DNA from: JAGTVG01 sp964389805
GTDB lineage: Bacteria > Bacteroidota > Bacteroidia > Cytophagales > Cyclobacteriaceae
NCBI GenBank assembly: GCA_964389805.1
Contig: CAYMFU010000171.1
Coordinates: 1 to 34,107 of the forward strand
DNA length: 34,107 bases
Reading direction: 5' to 3'
Shown here: piece after piece, positions 26,074-33,962 of the stretch
Layout of the letters: the number at the start of each line of letters is the position of its first letter
How positions within the stretch are numbered: position 1 is the first letter of the stretch
The notes under the pieces: generated by a model
What the model saw: only the letters and a program-made list of their open reading frames with translations
Database searches by the model: none
What the model was told of the DNA's origin: nothing
Translations under genes and position numbers: made by a program

Positions 26074-26865
26074 TTATTTTCCTAATTTCAAGATTCTAAA
26101 TGCTCCTTGGATAACCAGTATAAATACAATTGTTCCAATAATTAAATCTGGTTTATTTGAATTAAGCCAATTAACTAATAATCCTGCCAGAATTACACCG
26201 AGGTTAATTATAACATCATTTGATGTAAAAATCATGCTTGCCTTCATATGTGCCTCTTTACTTTTGGACTTTTGCAATAAATATAGGCATATGGCATTCG
26301 CAATTAGTGCAAGAATTGAAACAATAATCATAGTTGAAAAATCGGGAAACTTTTCGGCCCAAAAAAACCTTCGCATTACTTCAAAAAATCCAATTACTGC
26401 TAAGCTGATTTGAAAATACCCTGCAAGTTTGGCTATTTTCTTTTTTAAAGTTAATGTGCCACCAACTGCTAAAAGACTTAAACCATAAACAAATGAATCC
26501 GCCAACATATCAAGACTGTCAGCTACAAGCCCCATGGATTTTGATATAAAACCCGTTGATATTTCGATAAGAAAAAAAATGAAATTAATTGAAAGGATAG
26601 CCCAAAGGATTTTTCTTTGTTTTGTATCTTTCTCAAAACCTATTTTACGTGTCTCTTCTGTGGATATTTTTTCTCCACCTAAATTCAGATCAACTATAGA
26701 TTCTTCAATTTTGTTGATATGTCCAATATGATAAATTGTTAATGTTCGATTTGGAATATCAAAGTCAAGATTTTCAATGTCAGGAATATCCTCTAATTTC
26801 ATTCGAATCAGATTTTCCTCCGATGGACAGTCCATTTTAGAAATTCTGAAAATTGATTTTTCCAT
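26074..26865 (-). CDS. Cation transporter, HMA-like N-terminus fused to CDF membrane domain
   Basis: A 263-residue inner-membrane protein. Residues 1-70 resemble a heavy-metal-associated domain, with M-D-C13-P-S-E-E in place of MxCxxC, so only one cysteine of the pair is kept. Residues about 85-263 form five or six membrane helices of the cation diffusion facilitator type. The metal-site pattern is GLVADSLDMLADSFVYG (paired Asp) in one helix and MIFTSNDVIINLG in the other. The cytosolic C-terminal CDF domain is absent; the N-terminal domain may take over its regulatory role. Likely exports Zn2+, Co2+, Cd2+ or a similar divalent ion. A 13-bp palindrome lies at its start codon. Confidence 0.82.
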   Translation of the reverse strand: MEKSIFRISKMDCPSEENLIRMKLEDIPDIENLDFDIPNRTLTIYHIGHINKIEESIVDLNLGGEKISTEETRKIGFEKDTKQRKILWAILSINFIFFLIEISTGFISKSMGLVADSLDMLADSFVYGLSLLAVGGTLTLKKKIAKLAGYFQISLAVIGFFEVMRRFFWAEKFPDFSTMIIVSILALIANAICLYLLQKSKSKEAHMKASMIFTSNDVIINLGVILAGLLVNWLNSNKPDLIIGTIVFILVIQGAFRILKLGK

Positions 26866-26866
26866 G

Positions 26867-26879
26867 TACCCTAAGGGTA
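26867..26879. promoter_or_regulatory. 13-bp palindrome, candidate metal-sensor operator
   Basis: TACCCTAAGGGTA is a perfect inverted repeat around a central A, one base upstream of the transporter start codon. Its ACCCT/AGGGT arms recall operators of MerR-type metal sensors, but its place at the start codon would rather suit repression or an RNA hairpin. No regulator gene is adjacent. Confidence 0.4.
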
Positions 26880-26949
26880 ATTAATTTGTATTATCGACCA
26901 AATCAAATATAGCGTTATATAAAATCATTTATATAACCTAAATAAAGAA

Positions 26950-26990
26950 TAAGAATGCATCAGAGGCTTTCTTTGGCTGGTTGTCGGGCT
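26950..26990 (+). repeat. Dispersed intergenic repeat, copy 7 (diverged)
   Basis: The core reads AAGAATGCATCAGAGGCTTT followed by CTTTGGCTGGTTGTCGGG. It ends against the stop codon of the small basic gene at 26989. Confidence 0.7.
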
Positions 26991-27111
26991 AAAAATTGCT
27001 TTCGTTTTTCTTTTCTTTACGTTTAGCAGCTTTTGCAGCTCTTTTTTCTTTCAGGTTTTTAGTTGGTGCTTTTTTATTGTTTTTCCCTTTTATATTTTTC
27101 TCTTTCGACAT
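26989..27111 (-). CDS. Small Lys/Ala-rich basic protein (40 residues)
   Basis: The ATG at 27109-27111 and the TAG at 26989-26991 enclose 40 codons. The product starts MSKEKNIKGKNNKKAPTK, continues with NLKEKRAAKAAKRKEKKNES and ends in F. Nearly half the residues are Lys or Arg. Short proteins of this pattern (NNKKAP followed by SLKEKRA-KKAAK) recur across Bacteroidota, so I regard it as real. No function is known to me; RNA or nucleoid binding is a guess from charge. It sits about 200 bp after the sigma factor gene, in the same direction. Confidence 0.75.
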   Translation of the reverse strand: MSKEKNIKGKNNKKAPTKNLKEKRAAKAAKRKEKKNESNF

Positions 27112-27317
27112 GACTTTAGTTTTTAGAATTATTAAATATAATTTGTAGTCTTTAAGAAACCAGTTATTATTTTTACTTTAGTTTTCAATGAGATTAGTGT
27201 TTAATTTTTAAAAACTACTCACAATTAGTCTCTAAATCTCAACCCAGTGTATACTTAGATACGATTATTATAATTAACCAGCCCGCTGTTCACTGGAATT
27301 GTCGCAAACTTCCTATT

Positions 27318-28178
27318 TTATCCGAGGTAGGTTCTCAAAACTTTACTTCGGGAACTATGTCGGAGCCTTCGGGTAGCTTTCTCTTTTATCTGGCGAACCC
27401 GCTCCCGGGTAAGGCTAAATTTCTCACCAATCTCCTCTAAAGTCATCGAATGTTCTCCATTTAGTCCGAAATAAAATGCAATCACATTCGATTCCCTCTG
27501 AGTGAGTTTTGAAAGGGCCCGCTTGACTTCCTTTCGAAGGGAATCCACTATCAATCCTGTGTCGGGTGTTTCATGATCATTTTCCAGCACATCAAGTAGA
27601 TTATTTTCTTCTCCAGACGCAAAAGGTGCATCAACTGATACCTGTCGTCCTGAAATTCCCATATTGCGAACCACTTCATTAGTTGTTATATTTAGTACTT
27701 CCGCCAATTCTTCAGGTGAAGGTTCTCTCTCATACTTTTGCTCCAATTCAGCAAATATTTTTGAAATCTTATTTAAGGAACCCACTCTATTTAAAGGTAA
27801 ACGTACAATTCTGGATTGTTCTGCTATTGCCTGCATGATGGATTGGCGGATCCACCAAACGGCATAGGAGATAAACTTAAAACCCCTTGTCTCATCAAAT
27901 CTCTGTGCAGCCTTTATCAATCCGAGGTTACCTTCATTAATGAGATCACCTAGCGAAAAGTTCTTATGCTGGAATTGTTTGGCAACCGAGACGACAAACC
28001 GAAGATTAGCCTTAGTCAATTTCTCAAGTGCCATCTGGTCACCTTCCCTAATTCTCTGCGCCAGTTTCACTTCCTCATCGGCTGTTATCAAATCAATCTT
28101 ACTAATATCCTGTAAATATTTATCAAGGGATTGACTTTCACGATTCGTGATTAGTTTTACAATTTTTAATTGTTTCAT
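27318..28178 (-). CDS. rpoD: Sigma-70 factor, primary/group 2 type
   Basis: A 286-residue factor with the short Bacteroidota primary-sigma architecture. Region 1.2 is at about 15-50 (SLDKYLQDISKIDLITADEE) and region 2 at 57-125 (LRFVVSVAKQFQ, LGDLINEGNLGLIKAAQRFD, and for -10 recognition SYAVWWIRQSIMQAIAEQSR). Region 3 is at 130-200. Region 4.2 is near the end, with MTLEEIGEKFSLTRERVRQI as the -35 helix-turn-helix. It lacks the long region 1.1. Such factors recognize the -33/-7 (TTG / TAnnTTTG) promoters of this phylum. Because genomes may carry one or more paralogues, the rpoD symbol is probable rather than sure. The upstream leader is shared with the truncated cyclase gene. Confidence 0.88.
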   Translation of the reverse strand: MKQLKIVKLITNRESQSLDKYLQDISKIDLITADEEVKLAQRIREGDQMALEKLTKANLRFVVSVAKQFQHKNFSLGDLINEGNLGLIKAAQRFDETRGFKFISYAVWWIRQSIMQAIAEQSRIVRLPLNRVGSLNKISKIFAELEQKYEREPSPEELAEVLNITTNEVVRNMGISGRQVSVDAPFASGEENNLLDVLENDHETPDTGLIVDSLRKEVKRALSKLTQRESNVIAFYFGLNGEHSMTLEEIGEKFSLTRERVRQIKEKATRRLRHSSRSKVLRTYLG

Positions 28179-28201
28179 GAAAGCATGGTTTTAATATAAA
28201 G

Positions 28202-28262
28202 AGTGTCTTAAAAATCCAATTGATCTGTACTCGATGCAATATTAAAGATACCTAATTTAAAG
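28202..28262 (-). repeat. Shared leader element, copy 2 (upstream of sigma factor)
   Basis: The match to 18188-18245 begins 24 bp before the sigma factor start codon, in the same orientation to the gene in both places. It may contain the promoter. Confidence 0.6.
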
Positions 28263-28301
28263 TGAAATATTCTATAAAGATTAGAATTATAGGTAAACTG
28301 C

Positions 28302-28355
28302 AAAGAATGCGGTTATTACATATACTTTAAGACAGAGACTATTGGTATAATAATG
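28302..28355 (+). repeat. Dispersed intergenic repeat, copy 8 (A part only)
   Basis: AAGAATGCGGTTATTACATA, then CTTTAAGACAGAGACTATTG and GTATAATAATG, aligns to the A part of copy 5. No core follows. Confidence 0.65.
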
Positions 28356-28422
28356 AAAATCAAAACTTTGCTTCTAACTTATCCTATGAGTGATGGGTAA
28401 GTTTGCCATTTTCTTCTGAAAA

Positions 28423-29958
28423 TCAATTAATTATAAAGCGGCCCGTTTGAACGGTAGCGTTATCACGTATTTTCAAAATATACAGTCCTTTTCGAAGCAA
28501 ATTTCTTTCAATTGGGATATCAAACTGGTTATTTGGCATTTTACAATAATCCCGGTAATATACCTTCCCGTTACCATCCAGGATCGAGATTTCTACATCT
28601 CTACTATGAATTGGCCCATTTACATTGATGTATAAGATATCTCCTTTGACCGGATTGGGGAATATCATCACATGTGGTTCATTATATGTAGATTTTTCAA
28701 ATGGATCATATTCAATTGCTATCAATTTTGAATAGTCCTTGCTCCCATTTATATCCGTTTGTTTTATTCTATAATACGACAATCCAATGGTAGGTCTCTC
28801 ATCAAAGAATTCATACGAAACAGTAGTCGCTGAATTTCCAGCTCCTTGTATCGTTCCTAAAGACATAAACTCAATTCCATTTTCTGATCTTTCAATGGTA
28901 AAATAATCATTGTTTATTTCGAAAACAGTTTCCCATATAAGATGCACATTATTATTTACTTGATTCGCTGTAAATGACAGCCAGGTTACAGGTAGAGGAT
29001 TTACACCTGACACACTGCCAAATGTAGCATGAGTATAGGTGGTATACGTGCCTGTTATACAACCCATTCCCCCAATCCCAACTGTTGATCCCGTACAGAT
29101 TGAAAATCCTTTAGATTCCCAAAGACTCGTAGAGTTATTATAATGGACCGCCATAAGATCACTTCCGGTCAGGATTAAAATATCACTTCGTATAGCATCT
29201 TTCCAATAAAGGGTAACATCTGAGGATGTAGCACTCCCAGAATGGGATATATCCCAATATTCAATCAAACTAACATTATTTATTCCTGAGGCCGGCAAAT
29301 TGTTGGGAAATGGTGCCGGAGAATCATAATACTCAGTAGTATATTCATCTGTTATGACTCCACCTGTGATTGATGTTATTTCTATTGGAGCCCAAATTGC
29401 GCCATCACCTGTTGGAAAAAGAAAATCTGAATTGCCCACTTTCTTTATTGGACCATCAACAAAAGAACTTGCATTACCATCATTTGAACTACCCCCATTG
29501 ACAATAGTTAACAAATTAGTGTTGTCGGTGAAAAGTATCCCATCTGTCATAGATAGGGCCTGGTTAACTTCAATTGGTTCATCTAGAGTGACACCTGTTG
29601 ATGAAGAATTATTAATTGTAAGGCTTTCAAAATGGGTTGTCTGGGTCCCTCCTAGTGCCTGGGCACTGGATCCAGTAAAATGAACGATTCCTGTAGTATT
29701 TAAATCAATAAATACTTCCCCGGTAACAGTATTATTGTTCCAATCTCCATCAATATAAATACTACCTTCGTTATCGATACTGCCATCTGTAACATTAGTC
29801 TGATTGGTAAATCCCATATCATCAAGATATATGCTGGATCCAGATGTGATGTATAGTGTGGAACCATCATTATACGTAGTCTGACCAAAGGCTATTACCA
29901 TTTGGCCAATTATTAAAAAAATTATACTAACAACTTTATTCAAAATATTATTTTTCAC
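28423..29958 (-). CDS. Secreted beta-rich surface protein with type IX sorting domain
   Basis: A 511-residue protein. The signal peptide ends IAFGQ (about 26). Residues 27-180 are Asn/Thr/Ser-rich short strands (STLYITSGSSIYLDD, EGSIYIDGDWNNNTVTGEV), a right-handed beta-helix-like pattern. Next are a segment with PTGDGAIWAPIEITS, the module PLPVTWLSFTANQVNNNVHL ending in FTIERSENG, and a type A sorting domain (VMIFPNPVKGDILYINV, final TGRFIIN). It should be exported by the type IX system and kept on the surface. Its start overlaps the end of the upstream gene by 11 bp, so the two are translated together. Unknown ligand or role. Confidence 0.8.
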   Translation of the reverse strand: MKNNILNKVVSIIFLIIGQMVIAFGQTTYNDGSTLYITSGSSIYLDDMGFTNQTNVTDGSIDNEGSIYIDGDWNNNTVTGEVFIDLNTTGIVHFTGSSAQALGGTQTTHFESLTINNSSSTGVTLDEPIEVNQALSMTDGILFTDNTNLLTIVNGGSSNDGNASSFVDGPIKKVGNSDFLFPTGDGAIWAPIEITSITGGVITDEYTTEYYDSPAPFPNNLPASGINNVSLIEYWDISHSGSATSSDVTLYWKDAIRSDILILTGSDLMAVHYNNSTSLWESKGFSICTGSTVGIGGMGCITGTYTTYTHATFGSVSGVNPLPVTWLSFTANQVNNNVHLIWETVFEINNDYFTIERSENGIEFMSLGTIQGAGNSATTVSYEFFDERPTIGLSYYRIKQTDINGSKDYSKLIAIEYDPFEKSTYNEPHVMIFPNPVKGDILYINVNGPIHSRDVEISILDGNGKVYYRDYCKMPNNQFDIPIERNLLRKGLYILKIRDNATVQTGRFIIN

Positions 29959-30559
29959 CTACCAACGTTAACCATCTCGAATCGATAGCACTGTAAATAA
30001 GTAAGCCCGTTGAGTACTTTTTGATTTGTATGTCACCACCTTCTGAGGTCAAGATACGATTTGCTGCGGCTGAGGTAGTTTGTTCGTTCTTAAACTTCAA
30101 ACTATGCTCTGTGTCATTATTCAGGATCAACAACCTGCCGTCCGCACCGCCTGTAATTCCATATATTTCATAATTACCTGTCGGACCGGTAATTTTTATC
30201 AAAGAATAATCTGCATTTAAGGCAAGGTCATCAAATTTATTGGTACCACCATTATCTCCTATATCTTGCGTTACCATTCTGAAGGCCATGTCTCCATTTA
30301 AATCCATTTTGGTATTGGGGGAGGTTACACCTATACCGACGTCTCCTTCCACTAACATTCCATTTGTGGGAGCGGCATTTGTGCCAGAATAGGTTGAACC
30401 GATTGTTACATTTCCATTTACATCTAGTGAACTTACCGGTGTTGGTTGATCAATGCCTAGATCTAATGGTATCATTTTGGAAGAGGCTGCAATCATTATA
30501 AGTAGCCCATTTAAACAAATTAAAACAATGTTTAATTGCTTGAGATTAATTTTGGTCAT
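29948..30559 (-). CDS. Exported protein with GIGT/LDVNG tail-fibre-like motifs
   Basis: A 203-residue product. An N-terminal hydrophobic segment (LNIVLICLNGLLIMIAA, about 9-25) acts as signal or anchor. The middle has PVSSLDVNGNVTIGSTYSG and GDVGIGVTSPNTKMDLNGDM, motifs seen in Bacteroidota proteins related to phage-tail-fibre/endosialidase-type trimers. The C-terminal chaperone domain of those proteins is not present. The last 80 residues are short strands ending WLTLVGEK. It is first of a two-gene unit with the overlapping surface-protein gene; the two products may form one surface structure. Confidence 0.7.
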   Translation of the reverse strand: MTKINLKQLNIVLICLNGLLIMIAASSKMIPLDLGIDQPTPVSSLDVNGNVTIGSTYSGTNAAPTNGMLVEGDVGIGVTSPNTKMDLNGDMAFRMVTQDIGDNGGTNKFDDLALNADYSLIKITGPTGNYEIYGITGGADGRLLILNNDTEHSLKFKNEQTTSAAANRILTSEGGDIQIKKYSTGLLIYSAIDSRWLTLVGEK

Positions 30560-31233
30560 GATGATATAATATTATTACTTATAGCTAAAAATGCACTTGG
30601 TTGACTATTTTTTGGATATAATCGAGTTTGAACAAGTATAAGAATTTTTAATGGATTTTAAAAAGGTAAATATTAAATTATTATAACCTATTAAAAAATA
30701 TTGAATGAAATTGCAGATGAAATTACCATATCTCATTTGCACTTATCCCAATATGATATACTTTGGATGTAGATTAAGTTTACATAAATGAAATCTTAGT
30801 CTTTTGATTATAGCAGTAAATTTCTAAGTCAATACTTAGAATCTTATAAAATAAGAATTTGGCAAACTCAATTGAATCATTGTAATATGTGATGTCGTTA
30901 CTTACTATAGTTTAACATGGAATTATATAGCCTGTAAAAGTTGAAGGTAAAATTATTGCCAACTTTCCTGCAATTTTTAGTCTAGGAATTGCTCCTATGC
31001 TCACTGTAAGATTGCCTTCTGTATTAATTAAAAAGATTAATCATCAAAGAAGACGTATCCTAATCGTAGTTTAGAGGTAATTTAAATTGAATGATTAATA
31101 AAAGAGTTTTGAATAAAGTTTTTAACAAGTAATACAAAAGAAAATCCCACAATCCCCTCCACTAAAAACAAAAAATCCCTGCAACATGCACTGCTACAGG
31201 GATTTGGATTTAGTTATTCGAAATTCTTATATC
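30560..31233. other. Intergenic stretch, 674 bp
   Basis: A terminator element lies at 31146-31204. At 30930-31075 both strands hold frames open for about 40 codons, with no family likeness and no start, so I call no gene. Confidence 0.5.
31146..31204 (-). terminator. Rho-independent terminator of the LRR gene, copy C
   Basis: A perfect 8-bp stem (AATCCCTG at 31174-31181, CAGGGATT at 31197-31204) with a 15-nt loop lies 30 bp after the stop of the LRR gene. On the reverse strand it runs into TTTTTTGTTTTTAGTGGAGG and GGATTGTGG, the tail shared with copies A and B. Confidence 0.85.
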
Positions 31234-32139
31234 TTAGCTGCAATCCATAGTAAAGTAATAATTTGGACTTCCTGAAAAATAAATCTCATACATAAGAAGA
31301 TCAGGTGGAAAAGGGATTGTCCAAACACAGACTTTAGTCAATGACGGCATGTCACTAAAATATATATTGCGCAGTTTAGTATTATTCCTCAAATCTAAAC
31401 GAGTTAATTGGTTTGATCCACAGATCAATACTGCTAATTCCAAATTATTGGATACATCTAGAGATGTTAATTGATTATTAGCGCAATTTAACTTGATCAG
31501 AATTGTATTTTTTGAAAGATCCAACAAGGTTAGATAATTTGAATTACATGAAAATACCTCAAGGCTAACATTATTTGACACATCCAAACCTCTTAGTTCA
31601 TTAACATTGCAGGCTAAGTATTCTAAAAGCAGATTACTTGATATATCCAAACTTGTCAATTGATTTTCCTGACACCATAGCCACTCTAAATCCAAATTAT
31701 TTGAAATATCCAAAGAGGTTAAATGATTATTCCCACAGTACAATCTCTTAAGATTCTTACAGTTTGTAACATTCAAGTTTGTTAATTGATTATCAGTACA
31801 TATCAACATAGTTAATGTGGCATTCTCCGAAAGATTCAATGTGGTGAGTTGGTTTTCCCAACAGTAAAGCGTATCTAGATTGATGAAATATTCGATTCCT
31901 GATAGATCAGAAATATTTTTGCCATTTAACTCGAGAGATGATATAACTTCGGCCTCTGATGGACTAATTTTTCCATCTCTGTTAGCATCAACACCTAAAT
32001 CAATCAAAGCATTTAAAAAATTATCATCAGGGATATTGATATTTGGATCCGGATCATTGTTATTACATTGACATAAAAAAGCCAAAATTGCTACATGCAA
32101 AACAACTGTTTGAATGACTTTCATAACGGTTTGGATCAT
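31234..32139 (-). CDS. Leucine-rich-repeat lipoprotein with EF-hand-like segment
   Basis: A 301-residue lipoprotein (hydrophobic segment then FLCQ-C25; an alternative start at Met6, 32124, gives a more usual signal peptide). An EF-hand/dockerin-like loop follows (DANRDGKISPSE, about 51-62). About nine 21-residue leucine-rich repeats come next, of the form LxxLxCxxNQLTSLDVSNNx, in which a cysteine or serine replaces the usual position before the Asn ladder. Repeats of this type in Bacteroidota surface proteins mediate protein binding. There is no sorting domain, and the end is FTMDCS. It has its own terminator. Confidence 0.85.
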   Translation of the reverse strand: MIQTVMKVIQTVVLHVAILAFLCQCNNNDPDPNINIPDDNFLNALIDLGVDANRDGKISPSEAEVISSLELNGKNISDLSGIEYFINLDTLYCWENQLTTLNLSENATLTMLICTDNQLTNLNVTNCKNLKRLYCGNNHLTSLDISNNLDLEWLWCQENQLTSLDISSNLLLEYLACNVNELRGLDVSNNVSLEVFSCNSNYLTLLDLSKNTILIKLNCANNQLTSLDVSNNLELAVLICGSNQLTRLDLRNNTKLRNIYFSDMPSLTKVCVWTIPFPPDLLMYEIYFSGSPNYYFTMDCS

Positions 32140-32396
32140 TTGGCTATATCCAATTTAAAAAATAATCCATTGAAAATCAATCAATAACATGTTAAGCACA
32201 AAAACAAAAGCATATGTCAAAAAATGCTTCCCCAGAAAACCCCCAAAAATACTTAACCTTTACTCTAAATCAATCCGTACCTTGCTGAGGCGCTAAAATT
32301 TCATAATTTAAAGAATGATAATTAGTGAACTATTTCGATTCAATCTATGTTGTTGATTTTAGAAGCCTATTCATCCATAAACTAAATTTAAATCAT

Positions 32397-33884
32397 ATGA
32401 AAACCACCAACTCTACTACCTTAATGGTTTTTGCACTTGTTATTTTCAACCTTCATTGGGTTATTGCACAAGATCAAAATTGGCCACAGTTTCGTGGGAT
32501 AAATTGTGCCGGACTCGCAGCTGAAGGTCAGAATCCTCCGATAAGCTTTGGCCCGGACAAAAATATTCTCTGGAAAGCCAGCCTTCCAGAAGGTCACTCT
32601 TCTCCCTGCATCTGGGGGGATTTTATTTTTCTAACAGGTATTGAAAAGGAAGGAAAGCAATTGAAATTAATTTGTATTGACAGGAATGATGGGACTATCC
32701 GATGGGAAAAGGATATTGCAGTTGTGGAACTTGAAAAAACCCATTATGTCAGTAGTCCAGCATCAGCAACCCCATCTACAGACGGGGAAAGGATTTATTT
32801 TTACTTCGGTTCTTATGGTCTTCTTTGCTATGATTTTAATGGGGAATTACAATGGGAACTTCCTATACCTGTCCCAGGATCACGTCATGGAATGGGAACA
32901 TCACCAATTGTTGCAGGTGATCTGGTGATCCTTAATTGTTTTGGGGATGAGAATGATCCACGACTCCTGGCCATCAATAAACATGATGGAAGTAAGGTTT
33001 GGAAACATTCTTTACCGAAACTGGAAGGTAGAGATAGTTATTCTACACCAGTTATTTATAAGGACGAAGTAATCATCTATGCGAGTGATGAGGTAGCAGG
33101 TTATAATATAAAAAATGGTGATCGTATATGGAATTTTGTGATTGATGTTATTGATGCAGCTAGCACACCGGTCTTAGGAAATGATATCCTGTATACAATT
33201 AGCTATAGTGCAATGGGAAATCCTGATATGATTGCTCAATTTCCTGATTTTATGGAGTTCGCAGCTAAATATGATAAGAATGGGGATTTAATGATTGAGA
33301 AAAAAGAGATAGAAAATTTTCAGTTTCTTATATATCCAGAAATGCCAGAGATACCTGGATATAATGTACCCTTGATGTATGTCATGGGATGGTGGGATAA
33401 GAATGAAGATAATTTTATCGACAGTACAGAATGGAATGCTAAGATTAAAGAGTGGGAATCCCTCTATGATAAGCAGGGACTAAAAGCAATCAAACTCGGG
33501 GGGATAGGGCATATTGGTTTAAATTATATTTTATGGGGTCATACTGAAGATGTTCCCTTCATATCCTCACCTCTTTTATTTAATAATCATGTTTACATGA
33601 TTAGAAATGGGGGCATCATTTCTTGTTTTCATGCAGAAAGTGGTGAATTATTGTATCGGGAAGGATTGGGCACATCCGGAGCATATTTTTCCTCGCCCAT
33701 AGCCGCCAATGGAAGGATCTACGTTGCCTCCCGCAATGGAATCGTAACTGTTATTGAAGAAGGAGACGAACTGAATAAACTTGCACAGATCGACCTAGAT
33801 GATATAATTATGGCTACGCCAGCAGTGGTTGACAATAAGCTCTATATACGCACAGCCGGATTCCTTTATGCTTTTGGGGAATAA
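32397..33884 (+). CDS. Exported PQQ-type beta-propeller with two EF-hand loops
   Basis: A 495-residue protein from the ATG at 32397, which gives a proper signal peptide ending VIAQ (about residue 25). An upstream in-frame ATG at 32325 would add 24 unlikely residues. The propeller begins NWPQFRG, a signature of PQQ-like (BamB-fold) enzymes and binding proteins. Blades repeat G-D-x-I-x-W and P-x-x-x-x-D/G-x-I-Y patterns (DGTIRWEKDI, DGSKVWKHSL, NGDRIWNF, GELLYREG). Two canonical EF-hand loops, DKNGDLMIEKKE and DKNEDNFIDSTE, are inserted about 295-345 between blades. Similar proteins are common in Bacteroidota and Planctomycetes. Binding partner or activity unknown; calcium control is implied. 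An insertion sequence begins just after it. Confidence 0.85.
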   Translation: MKTTNSTTLMVFALVIFNLHWVIAQDQNWPQFRGINCAGLAAEGQNPPISFGPDKNILWKASLPEGHSSPCIWGDFIFLTGIEKEGKQLKLICIDRNDGTIRWEKDIAVVELEKTHYVSSPASATPSTDGERIYFYFGSYGLLCYDFNGELQWELPIPVPGSRHGMGTSPIVAGDLVILNCFGDENDPRLLAINKHDGSKVWKHSLPKLEGRDSYSTPVIYKDEVIIYASDEVAGYNIKNGDRIWNFVIDVIDAASTPVLGNDILYTISYSAMGNPDMIAQFPDFMEFAAKYDKNGDLMIEKKEIENFQFLIYPEMPEIPGYNVPLMYVMGWWDKNEDNFIDSTEWNAKIKEWESLYDKQGLKAIKLGGIGHIGLNYILWGHTEDVPFISSPLLFNNHVYMIRNGGIISCFHAESGELLYREGLGTSGAYFSSPIAANGRIYVASRNGIVTVIEEGDELNKLAQIDLDDIIMATPAVVDNKLYIRTAGFLYAFGE

Positions 33885-33920
33885 TGCATAATAATTAGCG
33901 TATAATACTTCGGACTTAGG

Positions 33921-33959
33921 TTGACACTTTCTTAGATTAGATTTATACTAAAAAAGTGT
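33921..33959 (+). promoter_or_regulatory. Transposase promoter and inverted repeat at insertion sequence end
   Basis: TTGACA (33921-33926), a 17-nt spacer and TATACT (33944-33949) form an E. coli-like promoter 13 bp before the transposase ATG. It overlaps the inverted repeat ACACTTTCTTAG (33924-33935) / CTAAAAAAGTGT (33948-33959), which has one mismatch. Confidence 0.55.
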
Positions 33960-33962
33960 ATT

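Noticed and set aside
16286..28355. Dispersed repeats as a CRISPR array
   Set aside because: Copies are kilobases apart, diverged, and without regular spacers or cas genes.
30930..31075. Possible small coding remnants on either strand
   Set aside because: Both strands are open for about 40 codons without starts or family likeness, so the signal is not specific.
32325..32396. Upstream ATG for the propeller gene
   Set aside because: It would place 24 residues ahead of a normal signal peptide; the ATG at 32397 fits better.
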